DNA of 64,000 bases from the NCBI GenBank assembly GCA_947179485.1, contig OX359245.1, positions 33,901,067-33,965,066 of the forward strand, read 5' to 3'. The notes under the pieces were generated by a model. The model saw only the letters and a program-made list of their open reading frames with translations, was not told the origin of the DNA and searched no databases. Positions 24,281 through 35,791 of this stretch are shown here, one piece after another (positions within the stretch are counted from its first letter, which is position 1; each line of letters begins with the position of its first letter). Made by a program: the position numbers and the translations under genes. The stretch comes from Allacma fusca. Its lineage: Eukaryota; Arthropoda; Collembola; Symphypleona; Sminthuridae.

Positions 24281-25033
24281 TCGTTGGCTAAATTACAATA
24301 AGTACCATTTTCAAAAAAGCTTAATTTTAAAAAGTACCATATTGACGTTTGCACTAATTCTCAAAGGTACCATTTTCATGCTTTACGCTTAGAGTACAAA
24401 TAACTTCTGAACTTCAAATAAAAATAGTATTTTATTTACAAATATTAAATTTTGTAATTATGACAATGATTTAGGAAAACAGCACATGAGACTGCTAACT
24501 ACTTGGATAGTGCATGAAGATACAAATGGAGCGTTTACCTAAAACACAACGTATTTCATGTAACAACTTGAAGTAATTCCATTCAGTGTATGGTTTTGGT
24601 AGTTTTTTTATTTGCAGTTATAAAAAAGTCAAATTAAATTTTAAGCCCATACGAACACTTAGAGCACTATATTATACACAAACGAACAAATATACACTAT
24701 TTCGAAACTCGTGGCACTTAACTTTTATAAAAAATAAAAATGATCCAGAAAAATACTTTTACAAAGCAGAAACTTACAATTAGTGGGGTAGATTAGAATA
24801 AAATTCTCTGCAATCACTTAGAAGGTACATTTTTAAATCCTGGAGATCGCGCCATTTTGGCTCATTGAGTTTGATTGCTTATACACAGTTTGCTAATGCA
24901 TGTACATGAGTATACGTACATTTGGCAAGTAAAAATGGTACTTTCTCACTGGGAAATTTTAACAAGGAAGCATATGGTACTTTTTCAAATTAAGCTCGCA
25001 GCAAAATGGTATCTTTCGTAATTTAGCCAACGA
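24281..25033. mobile_element. Candidate 753-bp MITE with ~60-bp terminal inverted repeats
   Basis: Left: TCGTTGGCTAAATTACaataagtaccattttc...aagcttaatttt...aagtaccatat. The right end is its inverse with a few changes, about 60 bp long. Further GTACCATTTT/AAAATGGTAC words recur inside. No coding capacity. Confidence 0.65.
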
Positions 25034-25799
25034 TATGTATGAGTTGATATACATTTAAGATTACGGGATAAGGCTAGGATGTGGAGAAACGTAAGATGTA
25101 AACGTCAGCCCCCGGTATGGTTCTTTACGTAATACAACATTACTAATACCGTATTTCTTTTTAATAAGATTATTAGATAAAATAAGTATACGTAGTACAT
25201 GCCCATAGTGTATCGTTAGGGAAAGAGTATTTGCTGTTCTGTGAATCAAAGCTTAGCCGTTTTTTGCTGCTCCAATAATTTACATGTGGCTAATGATGAT
25301 GCCTTTCAATTTATGTATATACATAAGAATAAATGCCTCAATCCTGCCCACTGACGTCCTCTTCAGCAACTCGCACCAACGTCAACTTCAGCTATACTTG
25401 AAACCTCACACTTTGATCGAGTTTAGGTTCAAGGTCGTATTTTTTATTCTTTGACTACACCCATACAAAACGAAATCCACCGCTGGGTATAAATTAGCTC
25501 TATAAATATTTTCAAAAATTTCATTTCGACACCCCAGTAATTGTTAATCAACCACAACGGGACTACTGTTAGAATTAATCACTAATTGAACTTGAATTAT
25601 TATTGTCGATCAGACGGATGACGTTAAAAACTAGTATGAATACCCAATTACTCATGTCAGCATTGACAATATTTTTACGAATTGGTCCTGCATCCGGGAG
25701 ATCTTTCAGTAATAAAATAGATTCAATAAATAATCTCCCTCACTTTTCGCCAGCACTTATTTCTGAAAACAACTACAAAAATTTAGTTTTTCGTTTAAA
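25034..25799. other. Intergenic, presumed promoter side of astacin B
   Basis: No exon recognised. The 75-aa ORF at 25603 overlaps the astacin start in another frame and is rejected. Confidence 0.45.
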
Positions 25800-26789
25800 A
25801 TGGCATCAAATATTGCACTGGTATTGCTAAGCATTTTTGCTTTATCAATTAACGCTGGGCCTATTGAAAGTCCTCAAGGTAGGCAATTATAATTTTCTCG
25901 AGCTGATACGTAATTATACGCCCAAATGTTTAATTTAAACTCAAAAAATATTAAAGCAATTATACACTAATATTTCAGATTCCAATATTTTCCTTAATGA
26001 CATGAGATTTGTGGATTCTGAGGACAGATCAGCAATTGAGAGTGAAAGGGCACGCTGGACAAACGGCATAGTCCCTTATTATATATCCACCTCTTTCAGT
26101 AAGTACTATGCTTTTAATAAACGTTTGTAATTTTAGAGGATTTAAAATAATATTAATTTTGGATTTAGCCTCTCAGGAAAGGGCCGTTCTGGAGAAAGGA
26201 TTACAAATGATCAGCAGTAGCACTTGTATAACTTTTCGCCCTGCAACAACAAGTGACCAGCAAAGTTATACCTACGTCTCGATCGTTCGAGGTAGCAAAA
26301 ACTCAGGATGCTATTCGTATGTTGGGAGGGTAAAACGTGGAAAGCAAGAGCTAAATATCGAGCCTGACAGTTACTGCATGCAGCCTGGACCCGTGGCCCA
26401 TGAAATGTTGCACGCTATTGGACTCCATCATGAAATGTCCCGTCCAGACAGGGATGATTATATTGTCATTTTAGAAGAAAATATGCAATGTAATGTAAAA
26501 AATTGTATTACCAATTGCTTCATAATTGTCTAACTTTTTCTTGACACTCACCTTTTTACTATTGAATTTAGCGGGAGTTATTTCAAACTGGAAAAAGGAG
26601 CCAAATTCTTTAACTTATGGGACCAAGTACGACTATATGAGCATAATGCATTATGGAAGCCGTGCAGGGTCGAAGAATGGTAAACCCGTCATGGTGAACA
26701 AAGAACGCAAGGAAGTTAGGATGGGGCAGTTGGAAAAACTCAGTGACAGTGATATTGTTAAAATTAAATCTATGTACAAATGCAATTAA
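25800..26789 (+). CDS. Astacin-family zinc metalloprotease B (secreted, 4 exons)
   Basis: Exons 25800..25878, 25979..26098, 26169..26489 and 26572..26789 join (all phase 1, as in astacin A) to give 245 aa. Signal peptide, FLNDM switch motif, mature start (GIVPYYIS), zinc motif HEMLHAIGLHHEMSRPD and Met-turn IMHYG are all present, so it should be active. It is closely related to astacin A throughout, including VISNW and SRAGSKNG blocks. The genes are tandem duplicates about 5.6 kb apart on the same strand. The donor of exon 3 (AAT|GTAATG) is non-ideal but preserves phase. Confidence 0.88.
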
Positions 26790-27376
26790 TGAACTCCAGT
26801 CAAGTATAATGTAACTTATTGTTAGTTAATATTATTCTATAATATTAAATATTGTTCTTTAAGACGATTGGAAGATTTTTATGGAACAACTGTTATTTTG
26901 GCCAATTGTTAGCCTGAAACATAACAAAGACAAAAAATATCATCTTTATCCAATCATTACAGTAAAACATAATTTCAAAATACATCAAAAATGGCTAGCA
27001 AATATATTTGGCTTAAAACTTTTATGGGGTTTAAAAAAATACTTGTACTTACAGGATTTGTTAGATTTCCTTTTTTCATTAACAAACCCTGGATCTGGTA
27101 ACATTCAAATAATTTGATAAGTTGATTTTGTACAGATATTATCTTAGGATTTCATCCTGAAAAATTAGTAAGCTTACGTCCAACTATTTGAGTTGAAATC
27201 ACGCAAATACGACAGTTACTTGTAGGATTTTTTACGAACTAGACAAACAAATCTGTTTGATGAGGTGATGAAATTTTCTCGAAGCCTGTTCAGGATTTTT
27301 TCCTGAACGTCAAATTGTTCTGCAAAAGTGCAATATCAGAAAATCCTCCTTAGCTTGAAAATCTGCCTATTCAAGG
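26790..27376. other. Intergenic between astacin B and MITE copy 2
   Basis: AT-rich 3' flank; no gene seen. Confidence 0.45.
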
Positions 27377-28219
27377 CAGTGCCTGTCATGGGAACGGGTC
27401 ACACCCGGGTGTTTGGGTGCAGGAACGGGAACGGGTATCATATGGGTGCAAAATGTTTTCACCCAAAAGTGTGGGTACAGGTTTGGGAACCAACCTTTCC
27501 AATTATAGTATGTGGGAACAGGAACCCATATGGGAACGGGTGCAATACAGGCTGAATGGGATCTGTACCCAACAGGATCGGGAATGGTATTTTCAAAAAC
27601 CCGTTTCTGTTCATGCGTACCCGTGTACAGAGGAATCTTGCGAGCATAACGATAATTACATGATTGATTTGTTTTGGCGTGGTGTGACCGACTATTTTTG
27701 TGTCGCTGTTGTAGTTTAGAGGCAAACGTTCTTTGTTTGAACAGATCATCCCACGTCGAATGATGAAATGTGACAATAAAAATTAATTATATGCGTATGT
27801 TGTGCTTAGCCGTTGTAAGGCGACTTAAAAATTACAAAATTAATTACTTAAGTAGAATGAAATATAACAAATAGAATGAGTGAAATTGTGTGTGGCCATT
27901 GTTAGCAAAAATTGAAACAATAAGTATATATAATGTATAACTTTTATCCTTGAATATATGAACTTCCGTTTCGGGTACGGGAACGGGTTCCAGGGTTTTG
28001 GGTACGGGTTTGGGTGCACCCAAAATTAATTTTTGGGAACAAGGAACGGGAACGGGTTTGGGTGCTATAATTTTAAAGTTTTGGAGTCTGGGTGCGGCAC
28101 TTTTGTTCACAAGATTTCGGGTGCAATTTGGGAATTGGGTTCTGCCTTGTACCCAAACCCGAACTGTGGGAACGGGAATGGGAACGGGGACAACTTTTCT
28201 GTTCCCATGACAGGCACTG
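27377..28219. mobile_element. 843-bp non-autonomous hAT-type MITE, copy 2
   Basis: Same length and inverted termini as 1752..2594, with a separate perfect 8-bp target-site duplication, ATTCAAGG (27369..27376 and 28220..28227). Differences from copy 1 cluster around 27584-27597, plus scattered single bases. The different TSDs show two independent insertions, not a duplicated region. Confidence 0.92.
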
Positions 28220-28227
28220 ATTCAAGG

Positions 28228-28807
28228 TATAGTTCAAAATATTAACGAAAAGTTAAAACTTGCCTCAATGGATCTATTCGCATAGAAAAAATAGTTTTGT
28301 TTGTATCATGCACACAGTGACCGTGTATTCAACACTTCACAAGCAACCTTGTAACATTGAACGTGTCCTATTTGAGTGCTGATCAAAAGCCCGGACCGCC
28401 TGAACGGTTTGCGATGACAATGAATTATTATTCATCCTTTACTGGGAAGTGTTTTTAATATTTATTATCTGATATTTGACACAATTACAAGTCCATCATG
28501 TCAACATTCAATCACTACTGATTTACACGAGCTAGACTTTTGAGGTCATTTAGCTAGAAATCGTATCCTGTTTGTACTGTTTGTACACTTAACTTTGGTA
28601 AGTATAAACAATGTGCGTAAATTCTCTTCTACAGATAATCAGCTCCGAAAATTACTTTCACAATGATTAAAAAAATGCAATTAAAAGATTTCATGACTTA
28701 GATAGTGAAACAATTCAAATCAATATTCATTAACGGGACACGGCCCTGTGTTTGAGGATATTTGAGTCTGGTTTTGAAGTTGAATTCAATTAATTTAAAC
28801 GAGAAAA
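28228..28807. other. 5' flank of CAP gene 1, duplicated upstream of CAP gene 2
   Basis: Parts of this stretch (about 28380-28500 and 28600-28807) are recognisable at 45380-45795 ahead of the second CAP gene, so the tandem duplication included the promoter region. Confidence 0.5.
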
Positions 28808-29578
28808 ATGAAGATCGTTATTTTGGCTATTTGCTGCCTAAAACTAATTTCCGCAGCACCTGACAATGGTACTATTAAAGTTCAAAATGTTTAACGTGCA
28901 TGTATTTAATTAAAGATTCAAGTTATAAGAGAATATTTGCGATGAATAATAATGTAGCTCTAAATTTTTATTTTTAGCTGATCTGGTGAGCAAACACATT
29001 CTGGATGGTGTGAGATTAACTCATCAAGTTGGTCCAATTGCATTCAGTGACACGGTAAAATTTCTTGCTCACAAACTAATATAAAAAACCACTTTTAATT
29101 ATATGCACTTACTATTTCAAATTTATTTAATCAGTATGTGTGTACTATTGTAATTTAATTACTTCAGCTCAAGACCATTGCATTGGCCTGCGCCAACTAC
29201 CACGCCCTTGCAGCAACGCCAGTTACTGATCCCGGCCTGGAAGCTCAGTGTCCACAAGCGAAAGCCGCTGGTGCCTACGAGTTGCTAGATAGCTACCTAA
29301 TTTCGGATCCATGGCAAAGCCCTTCCAATATGTATCGCAGTGCCTTATGGACTTGGTTTGAAGTAGAGTCTAGTAAAATTGATTACTCCGGGATCTATGA
29401 CGACAAATTTGAGCACGCTTGCCAAATGGTTTGGAAGAGCACAACCCAATTTGCATGTGGTATTAGCACAAGAACATCCCCAGCGCCTAACCCTGCCTTT
29501 TACATATCCTGCATTTTCAATCCACCTGGAAATGTAGCAGCGGATTTCAAGGCCAATTGTCTTCCTGACGATATATGA
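28808..29578 (+). CDS. Secreted CAP-superfamily (SCP/PR-1-like) protein 1, 3 exons
   Basis: Exons 28808..28868, 28978..29054 and 29168..29578 join (phases 1 and 0) to give 182 aa. Residues 1-16 are a signal peptide (MKIVILAICCLKLISAAP). The CAP core is recognised from YHAL...A, the CAP2-like HACQMVWKSTTQFACGIS, and the end motif YISCIFNPPGN. CAP proteins are extracellular alpha-beta-alpha sandwich proteins found in venom, saliva and defence secretions; no enzymatic role can be assigned. The N-terminal HN-x-R motif of typical CAPs is not obvious, so this is a divergent member. A frameshifted paralogue lies at 45796. Confidence 0.75.
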
Positions 29579-31734
29579 AATTATTGTAACGCTTATTTTT
29601 CAATACATTTCATGTATTAGAAACTCCATGGTTAGAATTGTAAACATTGAGGAAATGATAATTATTAATAAATTTTTTTTTTCATGCTAATTTTAATTCT
29701 TTTAAATACAGACCCTTCGTAAGGGCAACCATGGAAGTTATAAGGCAGTTTCATTTCCTGAAAATAAAATAAACACACACGATTAAAGCGCTGTAATGTT
29801 CACGTTGAAATAGTACTTGGTACAGGGCAGAGCTGCGCTCAAGTTCAAGTAGTACTTGACAAGTATCAAGTCAGGTCAAGTTCGGATCAAGTTCGGGATC
29901 ATGAGCGTTTCTACTTGGTTGAATCGGGTCAAGTTCAAGTATTTGCTGGATCCGAACTTGCAACTTCAAGTCGGTTCTGGTCCAAGTGCAAGCCCACAGA
30001 ATTGACTTGCACTAAGGATCAAGTTCAAGTTCGGGTCTGGGCATGGATTTTACTTGAACCCGAACATGGACTTTCAAGTACCGATTCAAGTATCTTAGTT
30101 CCAATGTTTGATTACTTTGTGCTTTCTTAGCCCTCGGTTGTTCGCACTTCTGCAACACATTCTAGAAACTAGTGATGCCAATGGTCTGGTCTGATTCAGT
30201 CGTTCAGACCAGACCAAAGACCATGCTCCGGACCAGAAATTAAAACTCGCCAGTACTTATCTCTTCTTTTTAGCATGACTATTTTATAATTTTCGTGCAT
30301 TCAATTTTTTACAGAAATTAAAATTAAAATTGTCAATGTTGGAAACAAATGTCTGCTAACTTTTTGTAGTGTTGCACGTAACCGAGGCACTGATAATACC
30401 ATACAATTACAATTCGTAGCCAATGGATTCAGGGGAGTTTTGCGAGGCCCCTGAGTCTAAATCGTCACTAAGGGGCGAAGCATCGATGCGAATTTTCGCA
30501 TCAATAATCCAAATGATTTCAACACCTACATCAGCTGTTACGAAAAACAAAACTAACAGAGCGACAAAAGATTGTTCGATCCGTCTGGATTTTTGTTTAG
30601 TAGCGAGTAAGCTCTTCCATTACTTTTAATAAATACAGTTTGGAACGGAATACACGAGATTTCACACACGAGAGTCTCCAAAATGTTTTACAACCCAAAC
30701 CCGCTAAAAACCCGATCTTTAAATGTTTTTAAAACCTAACATTTTAGTAAAAATTGAATCCGCTGTGAAACCTTTATTTACATATTCTTTTATATTTATA
30801 TACAGTATCCTTCCCACATCAAGGGTGGGCACATATCCTGTATTTATGCATAAATATACGCAGTATTTTATGTAGTTTTCTACTAAAACAATGTATGATA
30901 TATGTATGTATGCTGTGAATAATGTATGTACGAGTATGTATGTATAAAAGGCAGGGAGATTTAGGTATGTATGTACCGTGTATGTTCAGCGAGCTCCATC
31001 TGTATTTTCTTGGCACGGTCTGTGTCTATTGGTGTATTCGCATTTGTTATTTCCTGTTGCAATGCAAACGATTTCTAATCGTTTTGACTGAAACCTACGA
31101 CACTAGAAATTAATATTTTTAAACTTAACTATAATAAACTTTATATAGTTTTTATAAAGGTTCATAACGTTTAACATACACTTTTTTAGGCACGTGTACA
31201 TACATATATTTATTACTTAAATTTATTTATATGCTGCATATATGTATGGTTAAATTTCTGGAGAAATTTATGTATGCAAAATGTATGCTCTTTGTAAACT
31301 ATAAAATGTATGTATGATTTAGGATAGGAATTGTTTTTGCCCAGCTTTGCATCACATTCAATAAACGTGCGCTCACGGAGCAAAACTTCTTATTGGCTCT
31401 GAAAATTTTTGAAGATAAACTATCAAGCTTAAGGGATCGTTTCAAATGTTTAATGTGTACGTATTAAATACAGTAAACGATTATTTAGCTTTAGCATGAA
31501 TATATGTACATGAAAGAAATGCTTGAACTCTGCGCAAGGTCAAATATGCATGCCACATATCAAATGCCACAAATTCTATTCTAGTAGAAATATAGGGTCA
31601 TATTTAATTTCAGACCCGCCCGAAACCCGAACTGAAAAATAAATGCAGACCCAAGCCCGATCTTAACCCGGTTTCATTGTTTCAGTGCAGCCCGCACCCG
31701 GTCGGAGTTCGACGTAAGTTGGGTCGGAGCGAAA

Positions 31735-32090
31735 AACTGCACTCAGCCAGGGGTCGGGTTTTTGTGGGAAGACGGGAAGATTCTTTCCAGGGAAAAAGTC
31801 TCCCTGCAGTGATAATCTCAAAGGGAAGGGATTCTATTTTGCGAACAGGAATTTTCAAATTTGTTGACGCGTTTGAGGGATATTTGTCAGGTAAACAATT
31901 ATTTTTAGATTATTTGACATTTTTTGACAGGGATTTGACAATTTGAAGGGAAACTATTTGTTCCAACAGGGATTTTGAAAACCGTTGACCTTTGTTTGAG
32001 CAGGGATTTTCGTAATTTTTGAGGACCTCCCAGCAGGGAAATTCAGAAATAATCTTCAAAGGAGATTTAAAAAAATCCGACCCCTGCACT
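31735..32090. repeat. CAGGGATTTT-type dispersed repeat
   Basis: GTCGGGTTTTTGTGGGAAGACGGGAAGATTC...CCAGGG is followed by several spaced variants of 'cagggattttNaaattNgt'. A clear relative in the same orientation is at 56863..57055. Confidence 0.6.
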
Positions 32091-33210
32091 CAGCCTGAGT
32101 GCAGCTGAGCAATGAGCGTCAAGGAAAAAATGCTGAAATCAAACTTGCACTTACACAGCATGAGTGCGAGTCAACAACACTCTCCTAACCATGAACTAGT
32201 GAACTCCCCCCTAAGCCTGCCACAAGTCTCTGCCTAGTCTGTGCCCTGCTGGTTTCAAAGATCCCAGTGTAGTGTCGAATGAAGTCAATGGGTTATTATA
32301 TGACCCCGTTAAATGACAATCATGTCACAATATACAGACAAATACAAAAGGATAACATGGGCCCTTGTATAACCCCAGCCTATATCCTGCCTAGATTCAA
32401 AAATCATCAGCGGCCCCACCTCATAGCTTATAAGCAGAGCTTGTACAATTAAAGCATCCCCCATTTATGGCATCCAAGAGCGCTTAGCCTACCCAGAATG
32501 GTGTATAGGAAAGGCATTCAAGCGAACCCTTGCCTAGAAGGCAGCCCCTCAACTCAACCGTTCCTACACATAAGCCTATATTCGTACCCTTCATTCATAC
32601 ATATGCATGAGAAGGATAGTACTTTTTGTACGTACTTGTGCATGTGCTTACTACACGTTGAGTTGTAATGTCATTCATTCTGTATTTTTTAACGCAACCT
32701 TCAGCCTCCATTTCAAGTGAATAGTGAATCCGAAAGTAAACGAATCAAAATAAAAAGCAACGAATAAAAGTGAACCAAAAACGATAATTCTGAACTTCTG
32801 AAGACAAATAAGTTTCTCTTGAAAAATAAATATTTCCGAAGTCCTAAGTAGTAGTAAAGACGACAAACAATCATTGTTTCCAATTTGCTCCACTAAATTT
32901 AGAGTTTTAGTGCAGGTTTTGACAAACTAGTTTGTCCGAAAAAAAGTTTAAAGAATTGACTGTATGCGTGGGCCATATATGCTAGCCTACCTATATTCCG
33001 TCTAGGCAATATAGTTTCCGTTAGGCCTAGCCTACTCTAGGCCCATAATGTTCCAATATTTGGTAACTTCCCTATATCTTCCCTGTACGTCCATCACTTT
33101 GTGGAGCTCATCCTAGACGCTGGCCTATATTTTACCTCAATTGTAAGCCAGCCAAGCATTTGTGCCTAAATTCCATCCTAGATCTACGCTGGGGGCCCAT
33201 CTTTGTCAAA

Positions 33211-33930
33211 AGGTATGTTTAACTTCTAACTATACCAAAATGTGTGAAAAACTGGACTTAACCTGAGTGCGTCTGAGCAATGAGCGTCAACGCAAAAATG
33301 TTGAAATCAAACTTGCACTCACAATCCGCATGAGTGCGAGTCAACAACTCTCTCCTAACCATGAACTCGTGAATTCCCCCCTAAGCCTGCCACAAGTCTC
33401 TGCCTACCTGGTTTCAAAGTTCCCAGTGTAGTGTCGAATGAAGTCAATGGGCTATTATATGACCCCGTTAAATGACAGTCATGTCACAATTTACAATCAA
33501 ATACAAAAGGTATGTTTAACTTGTAACTATACCAAAATGTGTGAAAAACTGCATATAACCTGAGTGCGTCTGAGCAATGAGCGTCAACGCAAAAATGTTG
33601 AAATCAAACTTGCACTCACACAGCATGAGTGCGAGTCAAGAACTCTCTCCTAACCATGAATTCGTGAACTACCCCTAACCCTGCCACAAGTCTCTACCTA
33701 TCTGGTTTCAAAGTTCCCAGTGTAGTGTCGAATGAAGTCAATGGGTTATTATTACCCCGTTAAATGACAATCATGTCACAATTTACAGTCAAGTACAAAA
33801 GGTATGTTTAACTTGTAACTATACCAAAATGTGTGAAAAACTGCGCTTAACCTGAGTGCATCTGAGCAGTGAGCGTGTATGATGTTGAAATCAAACTTGC
33901 ACTCGCACTCAGAATGAGTGCGAGTCATGA
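33211..33930. repeat. ~295-bp tandem repeat (satellite), about 2.4 units
   Basis: Units start with AGGTATGTTTAACTT at 33211, 33508 and 33800 (periods 297 and 292), the last one truncated. Each contains CCTGAGTGCGTCTGAGCAATGAGCGTC and GAGTGCGAGTCAA. A related single unit is at about 32093..32350. Confidence 0.75.
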
Positions 33931-34441
33931 ACTCTGCTCGGAATTCTTGGCCATTTCCACAAGGGAATCTCCTTCTAATGTGCCATCCTTGATTCACGAA
34001 TTGGTACGATGAGGAGGATGATTCTCCACACATAAGTGCAACACAAATGAAAATGTTATCAAAGCATAACTCTGCCCCAGGCATGACTGACCTGTGGCTA
34101 CGTCGACTCTCCTCAGCTCCGGGATGGATTCATCCAAGACTCGTATCTTTAACTGATTACAGCGTGCTTCCAATAGCATAGGAATTTCTCCTTGAGATGT
34201 TCTTCACGTTTTGTAGTATGCGAGCATACGTGCAACTGTGTGTAAGTACATGCATCCCAAGTAAAGCAGTGTGCTTGTGCTGTTGACTTTATTGTGTGAT
34301 TAGGCCAGGATGTTAGGTAAACATTACGTTTATACAACACTATACGCAAATTCGTTATTTTCACTACATTAGCACACGAAAGTGTTAAGTGTTGTCGCGG
34401 GAGTTTTAGAATTCAAACCATATGGAATAGCTAAAACTGAG

Positions 34442-34448
34442 TATAAAA
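34442..34448 (+). promoter_or_regulatory. Possible TATA box for the chromodomain-C2H2 gene
   Basis: TATAAAA about 120 bp before the ATG at 34569, in an otherwise gene-free stretch. Based on motif and spacing only. Confidence 0.3.
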
Positions 34449-34568
34449 CATTTCTGTGCAAAAATCTTTTTACTATCTGATTTGGAAAGAACAGTATTTG
34501 GGAGGAAAGTAAATAAAACTATATACGATCCGAGCTATAAAACAAATATTAGTTAAGGGAAAATTACG

Positions 34569-35325
34569 ATGAATAATAACTCTGTGAAATGTGCTTATAC
34601 CAAAGTGGAGGAAAGAGCACCTGTTGACGAAAATTTCGTAACATTAGGTTACGATACTCAAATAAATGGAGGTAGTTATCTCATTGAAGCCATTCAAGGA
34701 ATTTGCTTAATTCAAGGACAAGTGCACTATAAAATTAAATGGTTAAATTGGGAAGACATTTATTCCACATGGGAACCCATTGGTCACTTAACGGACTGTT
34801 CGGAGACTTTGGAGTTATTCCACAATAAGTTAAAGGAAAAATTATCGGAGGGACCGGATAGAAAATTATTTCCTGTTTGGTGGAATTATGTCAGCGGCAT
34901 TGAAAAACGAGGTTCGAAACAACTGACAATTTTGTTATGTATGTAAGACTTGTTATCATTGCTGAATTATTCAATGATTTGTTTTCATTTCAGGATTTAG
35001 CTGCACAAAATGTTTGAAGATGTTATCTACAAGATTTTCATTACAACGGCACAGCAGGTTTGCACACATCCGCAAGAATTTGAAAATTAAATGCGTCCAG
35101 TGTAAAGAACATTTCAAGAACAAGCAAAGCCTGGAGACTCACATAAGGCAGGTATGCAATCAAGAAAGAATACAATGCAAGTTTTGTACTGCCCTCGTCC
35201 TGCCGAAGTTTATGCAAACTCATGTCAACGGTAAGCACTACGGAAGCCGTGTAAAATGTGACATTTGTGGAAACAGGCTATGGAAGAAGAATTTATCACA
35301 ACACATTAAGACGCAACACATGTAA
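34569..35325 (+). CDS. Chromodomain + C2H2 zinc-finger protein (cargo of giant hAT)
   Basis: Exon 1 (34569 to about 34943) encodes a chromodomain at about residues 36-92: YLIEAIQG...VHYKIKWLNW...STWEP, the Y-x-V/I-E-x-I...Y-x-h-K-W...T-W-E-P pattern. Exon 2 (from about 34995 or 35007 to 35325) encodes four zinc-finger-like units: CTKC...H-x4-H, CVQC...H-x4-C, CKFC...H-x4-H and CDIC...H-x4-H. A GTAAGA donor (34944) and a TTTCAG or ATTTAG acceptor link them; the ATTTAG choice keeps frame. Chromodomains bind methylated histones and fingers bind DNA, so a role in targeting or silencing of the element is possible (inference). Confidence 0.6.
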
Positions 35326-35791
35326 GTAATATACTTTTCAATTCACTAGCAGATTTTTGCATAGCTAGCAATCAACAATTTTAAAGCAAAGTATTTATAT
35401 TAATAATACATGATTTTACTTTGACTCGTTCACATATATGGTCACATAACCTTTAATCACAAATTCAACGCAAATAATGTACAATAGTGTTGTGATAATG
35501 TGACACCAATGGATGAATAATAAATTGAAGCGTTCTTTAGTTGAGAGCTTAAAAATAATTTTTTTAGACTAAAACCTTTACACCTCTCTATAATTTACGC
35601 GGAAATTACAACCAGCGCTGAGATAAACAATATGTTTAATTTACAACTTTAGCGTGCCTTAAATATTTTGCATATTATTGAATGTGGGAATTCATCGGTT
35701 AAATCTGTGTTACAAAACATGCCACTTTGACCGTGGCAATATTTTCCTTAACAATACAGACTAAATTGGTTTTACAATTAAATGCCTTTCA
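35326..35791. other. Convergent 3' flanks inside giant element
   Basis: The chromodomain-finger gene (plus) and the SNTX-like gene (minus) converge here. AT-rich, no exon. Confidence 0.45.

Larger units (their letters stand above)
30483..34568. other. Left arm of giant element: repeats, no gene seen
   Basis: Contains 'acccg' word-repeat patches (about 30690-30720 and 31615-31675), a CAGGGATTTT repeat block (31735..32090), CCTAGCC/CTATATT degenerate repeats (32200-32600, 32960-33200) and a ~295-bp tandem satellite (33211..33930). Variant TATGTATG runs fill 30890-31320. None of the ORFs in this arm shows a domain. Confidence 0.55.

Noticed and set aside
33211..33930. CRISPR-like array
   Set aside because: Repeats are ~295 bp, contiguous and without spacers, in a eukaryotic genome.
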